Below, in pieces: positions 59,919 through 64,000 of a DNA stretch of 64,000 nucleotides. The first letter of the stretch is position 1, and each line of letters begins with the position of its first letter. Source of the stretch: Streptomyces buecherae (GTDB taxonomy: Bacteria; Actinomycetota; Actinomycetes; Streptomycetales; Streptomycetaceae). Under the pieces are notes generated by a model, which was not told where the DNA came from, ran no database searches, and was given only the letters and a program-made list of their open reading frames with translations. The stretch is taken from the NCBI RefSeq assembly GCF_014295035.1, contig NZ_CP060404.1, positions 4,372,501 through 4,436,500 on the forward strand, read 5' to 3'. The translations under genes were made by a program, and so were the position numbers.

Positions 59919-59990
59919 CGGTCTTGAAAACCGTCGTGGCGGCGACGTCACCGAGGGTTCAAATCCCTCAGCCTCCGCCCAGTTCAGCGT
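59919..59990. repeat. attR, 72-bp direct repeat
   Basis: Perfect copy of 44119-44190, carrying the tRNA-Ser sequence from the anticodon stem to the 3' end but not the 5' half. The tRNA terminator copy follows at 60001-60037. Confidence 0.93.
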
Positions 59991-60115
59991 CTTCGCTGGT
60001 CACCAGGGGCGCTCCGCGTTGCGGGGCGCCCCTGGTGCGTCCGGGGGTGTCTCACTTCGTCTCGCGCCTGTCCCAGCTTTGACCAGTGTGTGTGGCCAAG
60101 CTGCGGCCAGACGCG

Positions 60116-60240
60116 TCAGTCCTCGGTCAGGCCCTTCGCGATGAGCTGGTTGGAGCGCGACTGGTCCCCGCGGAGCACCTTGGCGTAGAAGCGGAACAGC
60201 ACCGCGATGCTGTGCCCTGCCCGGCGCGCTCCACGGAACA
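60116..60240 (-). pseudogene. 3' remnant of a second tyrosine integrase
   Basis: Read leftward it gives GARRAGHSIAVLFRFYAKVL, then RGDQSRSNQLIAKGLTED and a stop, clearly homologous to the end of the intact integrase (RRAGHSVAVLYRFYAKIL, KKDQSEANRRIAAAL). The active-site His and Tyr are there but the upstream 85% is gone; homology ends near 60240. It occupies the place an integrase would have next to an att site, so another element once sat at this tRNA. Confidence 0.85.
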
Positions 60241-60460
60241 CCCCGGCCCGGTGGTCGGCAGGCAGGCCCTATAGGGAATCCCTATAGGGCCCGCTGCACT
60301 TACGTCTTTGCCTCGCATTATGCGCCGGTCGTACCGTGAAACAACTCGATGCGAAGGAACGAGACGCCGCGCATTCTGCGGGAATTCGTGTTCCGTGCGC
60401 GGCGGAATTCTCTACCCCATCGAGTGGACCATGACTGAACGATTCGAGGGGGTAAGTGGC

Positions 60461-61241
60461 ATGGCCACGGACGACGGTGGAACGGAAATGAGGGAACTCG
60501 CGGGACAGCGTGCCCTCGTGACGGGGGGGGACCCGGGGGATCGGGGCGGCCGTCGTGCGGCAGCTTCTGGGGGCGGGGGCCGAGGTGGTGACGACGGCCA
60601 GGTCGGAGGCGTCGGGGGCGGTGCCGGCGGGGGCCGGGTTCGTGGCGGCGGACGTGCGGACGCGGGGCGGGGCCGAGGCGCTGGCCGCGGCGGTGCGGGA
60701 GCGGCTCGGCGGCGTGGACATCGTGGTGCACAACGCGGGTGGGGCGGGGCCGCACCCGGGGGCGTTGGCCATCCCCGACGAGGAGTGGCAAGGGGCGCTC
60801 GACCTGAACTACCTGGCGGCCGTGCGTCTTGACGCGCTGCTCGCGCCGGGGATGCGGGAGCGGGGTTCCGGGGCGATCGTGCACGTTTCCTCGGCCGCGG
60901 TGCTCACCCCGGTGGGGCCGTTCCTGCACTACGTGGCGGCGAAGGCGGCGTTGGAGTCGTACAGCCGCGGCCTTTCGCTGGAACTGGCCCCGTACGGGGT
61001 TCGGGTCAACGCCGTGTCGCCCGGTCGGGTCGCCACTCCCGGTGGTGAGGCGACGCGGGAGCGGTGGGCGCGTCTGAACGGGGCGCCGAGCCAGACCAAC
61101 GCCGACGACACCACGCCGCTGGGCCGCGACGGTCAGCCCGACGACATCGCGAACGCGGTGCTGTTCCTCGTGTCCGGCCGAGCGGGCTGGCTCACCGGGA
61201 GCAATCTCATCGTGGACGGCGGGGAATTCTCCAGGGGCTGA
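60461..61241 (+). pseudogene. Short-chain dehydrogenase, frameshifted at a G8 run
   Basis: The first frame gives MRELAGQRALVTGG; after the G run at 60523-60530 the sequence continues in another frame as RGIGAAVVRQLLGAGAEVVT. With seven Gs the classical TGxxxGIG cofactor motif would be continuous. Downstream parts are intact: VHNAGG, YVAAKAALESY (YxxxK), VNAVSPGRVATPGG, and the C-terminal GSNLIVDGGEF. ATG 60461 with GAGGGGG is the likely start. Either a real inactivating slip, a phase-variable switch or a sequencing error. Confidence 0.85.
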
Positions 61242-61361
61242 CGCCACCGGAATTCCGGTGGAACTGGCGGCGCCCGGGAATTCGCGGGTGGGGCGGGCTG
61301 CGGAATATCCGCGAGTTCGTGATGCGTGAGAAGAGCGGTCAGAGCGAGAAGAGGGTTGGGC

Positions 61362-62105
61362 ATGGGGAAGTACAGCGGGAAGAACGTCGTGATCACGGGT
61401 GGCGGCAGCGGCATGGGGCTGGCGATGGCGGAGCTGCTGGTGGCGGACGGGGCGCGGGTGGTGATCACCGGCCGTTCGCGGGCCACCCTCGACGCCGCGC
61501 GGGAGCGGCTCGGCGAGAACGCGATGGCCGTCCGTGGCGACGTGGCCGTACTCGCCGACCTGGACGCGCTGGCCGACCGGGTGAAGGGCGAATTCGGCTC
61601 GGTCGACGCCCTGTTCGTCAACGCCGGCGTCGCGGCGCTCACGCCCTTCGAGTCGACGACCGAGGAGGCGTACGACGAACTGTTCGCCGTCAACGTCAAG
61701 GGCGCCTACTTCACGGTGCAGAAGCTCGCCCCGTTGCTGAGCGCGGGCGCGGGCGTCGTCCTCACCACGTCGGTCGCCAACGTCATGGGCGTGCCGGACG
61801 CCAGTGTCTACGCGGCCGGCAAGGCGGCGCTGCGCTCGATGGCCCGCAGCCTCTCCCGGGAGCTGCTGCCGCGCGGAATCCGGGTCAACGCGGTCAGCCC
61901 CGGTCCCATCGACACGGGGGTGCTGCAGCGGGCGATGAGCGCGGAGGCCGCCGAGGAGTTCACGGCGCGGCAGGTCGCGGGCGTTCCCATGCGGCGCTTC
62001 GGCACCGTCGAAGAGGTGGCCAGGGCAGCCGCGTTCCTCGCCTTCGACGCCACGTACACCACCGGCGCCGAACTCGCCGTGGACGGCGGCGCCACCCAGC
62101 TCTGA
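61362..62105 (+). CDS. Short-chain dehydrogenase/reductase
   Basis: Classical SDR of 247 residues. Cofactor motif VVITGGGSGMGLAMAELL (TGxxxGxG), Arg in ITGRSRATLDAA suggesting NADPH. FVNAGVAALTPFE is the NAG motif; active site Ser in TSVANVMGV and YAAGK. C terminus GAELAVDGGATQL. ATG 61362, GAGGG upstream. It follows the frameshifted SDR and faces a LysR gene, a typical regulator-reductase cluster. Substrate unknown. Confidence 0.92.
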   Translation: MGKYSGKNVVITGGGSGMGLAMAELLVADGARVVITGRSRATLDAARERLGENAMAVRGDVAVLADLDALADRVKGEFGSVDALFVNAGVAALTPFESTTEEAYDELFAVNVKGAYFTVQKLAPLLSAGAGVVLTTSVANVMGVPDASVYAAGKAALRSMARSLSRELLPRGIRVNAVSPGPIDTGVLQRAMSAEAAEEFTARQVAGVPMRRFGTVEEVARAAAFLAFDATYTTGAELAVDGGATQL

Positions 62106-62188
62106 GCCGGCTGTCCCAGCCCCAGCCCTCAGCCCCCAGCCCTCAGCCGGTAGCCGTCGGTGCTCGGTCCGCGGGCGTCAGGCGCGGG

Positions 62189-63085
62189 TCAGGGGGCCGG
62201 TGTGAGGGAGGCGGGCCGGGGCCAGGACTCCTGGCGGAGGAGTTCGAGCAGCGCCGTCTCGGCGGGGCCCGCGGCCTGTCGGACCACGGCGATGACGGGG
62301 TGGGAGACGGGCGGGTCCACCGGGCGCACCAGGTGCGCGTGCTCGTGTGGCACCGCGGAGGCCGGGACGAGCGTCATGCCGAGGCCCTGGGCGGCCCAGC
62401 GCGCGGCCGTCGCCGTCTGGGAGACGCGGGCGGCGGTGATCGGGGTGATGTCGTTCTCCCGCGCCACGTTCACCAGCACGCCGTCGAGCGCGCTGTCGCG
62501 GTCGAACCGCACCCACGGCTCTCCCGCCAGCGCGCGCAGGTCGACCCGGTCGGCGGCGAGTCGCGGGTGCCCGACGCCCAGCACCACGACGAACTCCTCG
62601 TCGCCGAGGTGGTGGGCGTTGGCGGGGCTGCGCTCGCACACCGCCATCAGGGCGAGGTCCAGTACGCCGCGGCGCCCGAGGCGTTCCATCTCGGCGGCGC
62701 TCGGCTCCTCGAAGACGGTGACCTCAAGGCGCGGGAAGCGGCGGCGCAGGGCGCTCAGCGCGCCCGGCAACTGCCGGGTGCCGAAGCCCATCTGCACCGA
62801 CACCACCAGTTCGCCCACCAGCTCGTCCGCTCCGGCCCGGGCCGTCGCCCGCGCCCGGCGCGACGCGTTGACCGCGATCTCCGCCTCCCGCAGGAACGCG
62901 CGGCCGACCACGGTCGGCACCAGGCCGGTCGGCGTGCGGGCGAACAACTCCACGCCCAGCTCCCGCTCCAGGCCGCGGATCTGCTAGGACACCGAGGGCT
63001 GGGCCACGTGCAGCCGCTCCGCCGCCGCCGTGACCGACCCCTCCTCGGCCACGGCCAGGGCGTACTCGTACTGGCGAAGACTCAT
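62189..63085 (-). pseudogene. LysR-family regulator with in-frame TAG at codon 34
   Basis: From ATG 63085 the HTH reads MSLRQYEYALAVAEEGSVTA and ERLHVAQPSVS, then TAG (62986-62984) where LysR proteins have Gln, followed by QIRGLERELGVELFARTPTG. The substrate domain (residues about 90-295, LVVSVQMGFGTRQLPGAL, DITPITAARVSQTATAARW) is intact. A single C-to-T change (CAG to TAG) explains the stop. A truncated product from the GTG at 62953 would lack the DNA-reading helix. Convergent with the SDR gene. Confidence 0.88.
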
Positions 63086-63245
63086 TGGCTCCCGGCCTCC
63101 CGGCCTCTTTGCGCGGTCCGTCCCGTCGCGGGCTGTGCGGAGGTACGTAACCCGCGGCCGGCGGCGGAGATTCCCGCGCTCGCCGCACCGGGGCGCCCGG
63201 GGGGCGCACCAGGGCGTGGCGGGGCGTGGCGGGGCGGCCGGTCGG

Positions 63246-63413
63246 TCAGGCGTATCGGCGCTTGTGGTCGCCGGTGGGGAGGTAGGTGCGCAGGCACGTC
63301 GTGCAGTACCAGAGCCAGCGGTCCTCCTTGCCGGATCTGATCGCGCTCGTGTCCTTCCACAGCGGGCGGGTTCCGCAGGTGGGGCAGTGCGGGGGCCTCT
63401 GCACGGTGCTCAC
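63246..63413 (-). CDS. Small zinc-ribbon protein, 55 aa
   Basis: GTG 63413 with AGGAGA upstream. The sequence has CPTCGTRPLWKDT and, 30 residues on, WYCTTCLRTYLP: two CxxC knuckles of a zinc ribbon, ending HKRRYA. No larger domain. Function unknown; such proteins are common in Streptomyces and may bind nucleic acid or a protein partner. Confidence 0.7.
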   Translation of the reverse strand: MSTVQRPPHCPTCGTRPLWKDTSAIRSGKEDRWLWYCTTCLRTYLPTGDHKRRYA

Positions 63414-63883
63414 GTAGGTCTCCTGGGGCGCGGTCCTGGCCGCCGCCCATGGTGCGGGGCGAACCGTGGGGGCGGGTCGCGGACGCCGTGGGCACTACCC
63501 GTACGGGGGAGGGGCGCGGGCCCTTGTTCGGTATCGGGGCCCGGGCGCCGGTGAGCCTGCCGGTGGGGTGGGTGTGACCGGCGTGCGCCGGGCACGCGCC
63601 GTGCGGTGGCGGGCGCACGGGAGCGGTCTGGCGTGGGGGCGGCGCGGGGCGTACGGGGAGCGGCGCGGGCGCGGTGCGAGGCGCAACGGAGCGTGACGGC
63701 GGGCCAGTTGGGGTGAGCGGGTTTAGGGGTGAAGCGTCATGCTTGCGGGGGAATCGGGGGCTGCGCGGCGTTCACGGCAGGCCCGGTGGGCAACTCTGGT
63801 CTCGCGACGTCGACACGGCGGCGAGGCGGTGGGCCCACTTCCTTGCCCGATGACCAACGCCCGTGATTCCAGGAGGAATTGAC

Positions 63884-64000
63884 ATGGCAAGCACTCGCAC
63901 CGCACGCGTTCTGGCGGCCGTCGCCGCGCTCCCGTTGGCCATCGTCCTCATGGGTGGGGTGGCCCAGGCGGACAGCGGCGCCCTCGCGGCCGGCCTCTCG
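63884..64000 (+). CDS. Secreted protein, 5' end only
   Basis: First 39 codons: MASTRTARVLAAVAALPLAI, VLMGGVAQADSG, a Sec signal peptide cleaved after AQA. AGGAGGAA at 63871-63878 is a strong ribosome site. It runs off the window, so the mature protein cannot be named. Confidence 0.75.
   Translation, partial: MASTRTARVLAAVAALPLAIVLMGGVAQADSGALAAGLS

Larger units (their letters stand above)
44119..59990. mobile_element. Integrated AICE (RepPP type) in tRNA-Ser, about 15.9 kb
   Basis: Bounded by a 72-bp perfect direct repeat of the tRNA-Ser 3' part. Content in order: integrase next to attL, excisionase, iteron region, helicase plus prim-pol (replication), CRISPR array, TraB translocase, Spd-like small genes, C5-methyltransferase, DUF2637 protein, DUF6303, GGDEF, DUF6284, GntR repressor, SAM methyltransferase, second CRISPR array, attR. 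Nearly all genes run leftward. This is the architecture of actinomycete integrative and conjugative elements that excise, replicate and transfer double-stranded DNA by TraB. No gene appears broken, so it may be functional. Confidence 0.92.

Noticed and set aside
59919..59990. A second tRNA-Ser gene at attR
   Set aside because: Only the 3' part from the anticodon stem onward is present; the 5' half is unrelated element sequence.
59591..60082. 163-codon frame crossing attR
   Set aside because: It runs through the tRNA-derived repeat and has no ribosome site or protein-like composition.

Overview
The base composition (very GC-rich, long open frames on both strands, frequent GTG starts) and the gene content point to a Streptomyces or close relative. 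Recognisable families include an Lrp/AsnC regulator, prokaryotic phospholipase A2, a serS-pheA block, a DtpA/Sco/PCuAC/CopCD/YcnI copper locus, RsbW-like ATPases with a SpoIIE-type phosphatase, and an actinomycete integrative and conjugative element (AICE). Identifications rest on motifs read by eye; no database was searched.

Left part (1-18.3 kb): a truncated MFS drug exporter divergent from a double-domain Lrp regulator; secreted phospholipase A2; a HAD phosphatase-serS pair; a non-coding stretch with a cluster of DnaA boxes; pheA. Next comes a carbohydrate block of about 10 kb: SIS-domain isomerase, WYL regulator, VOC protein, DeoR regulator, two ABC permeases, a Tat lipoprotein binding protein and a Gfo/Idh/MocA dehydrogenase. 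It has no ABC ATPase, so a shared MsiK-type ATPase elsewhere is inferred.

Middle (18.3-44.1 kb): the leftward copper/DyP operon (YcnI, Sco, PCuAC, CopCD, DyP peroxidase, partly translationally coupled). Then HATPase, AraC, EamA, NmrA-like, a free-standing EF-G domain IV-like protein and its divergent TetR regulator with a 30-bp operator, aminopeptidase P, a SpoIIE-type phosphatase lacking one metal-binding Asp, a prim-pol-like protein, a 3.1-kb gene-free interval with a Crp-type motif, a SEC-C protein, a second HATPase, a glycerophosphodiesterase, an HtrA protease and tRNA-Ser(UGA).

Mobile element (about 44.12-59.99 kb): a 72-bp perfect direct repeat (attL/attR), formed from the 3' part of tRNA-Ser, brackets a RepPP-type AICE. 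It encodes integrase, excisionase, an ATPase/helicase plus prim-pol pair, TraB translocase, small Spd-like genes, a C5-methyltransferase, a DUF2637 coiled-coil protein, a GGDEF protein, a KorSA-like GntR repressor and a SAM methyltransferase. Non-coding structure inside it is rich: nine GTGACG iterons beside rep, nine GTCCGG repeats 3' of traB (candidate clt), three copies of a 22-bp GntR-type operator, two T-arm-like hairpins, a 17-codon ORF, and two cas-less type I-E-like CRISPR mini-arrays (4 and 2 spacers) with the same leader-edge motif at the same distance from the first repeat.

Right end (60-64 kb): beyond attR lies the 3' remnant of another integrase, so the tRNA site has been used before. 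It is followed by an SDR gene frameshifted at a G8 run, an intact SDR, a LysR gene with an in-frame TAG, a small zinc-ribbon protein and the start of a secreted protein.
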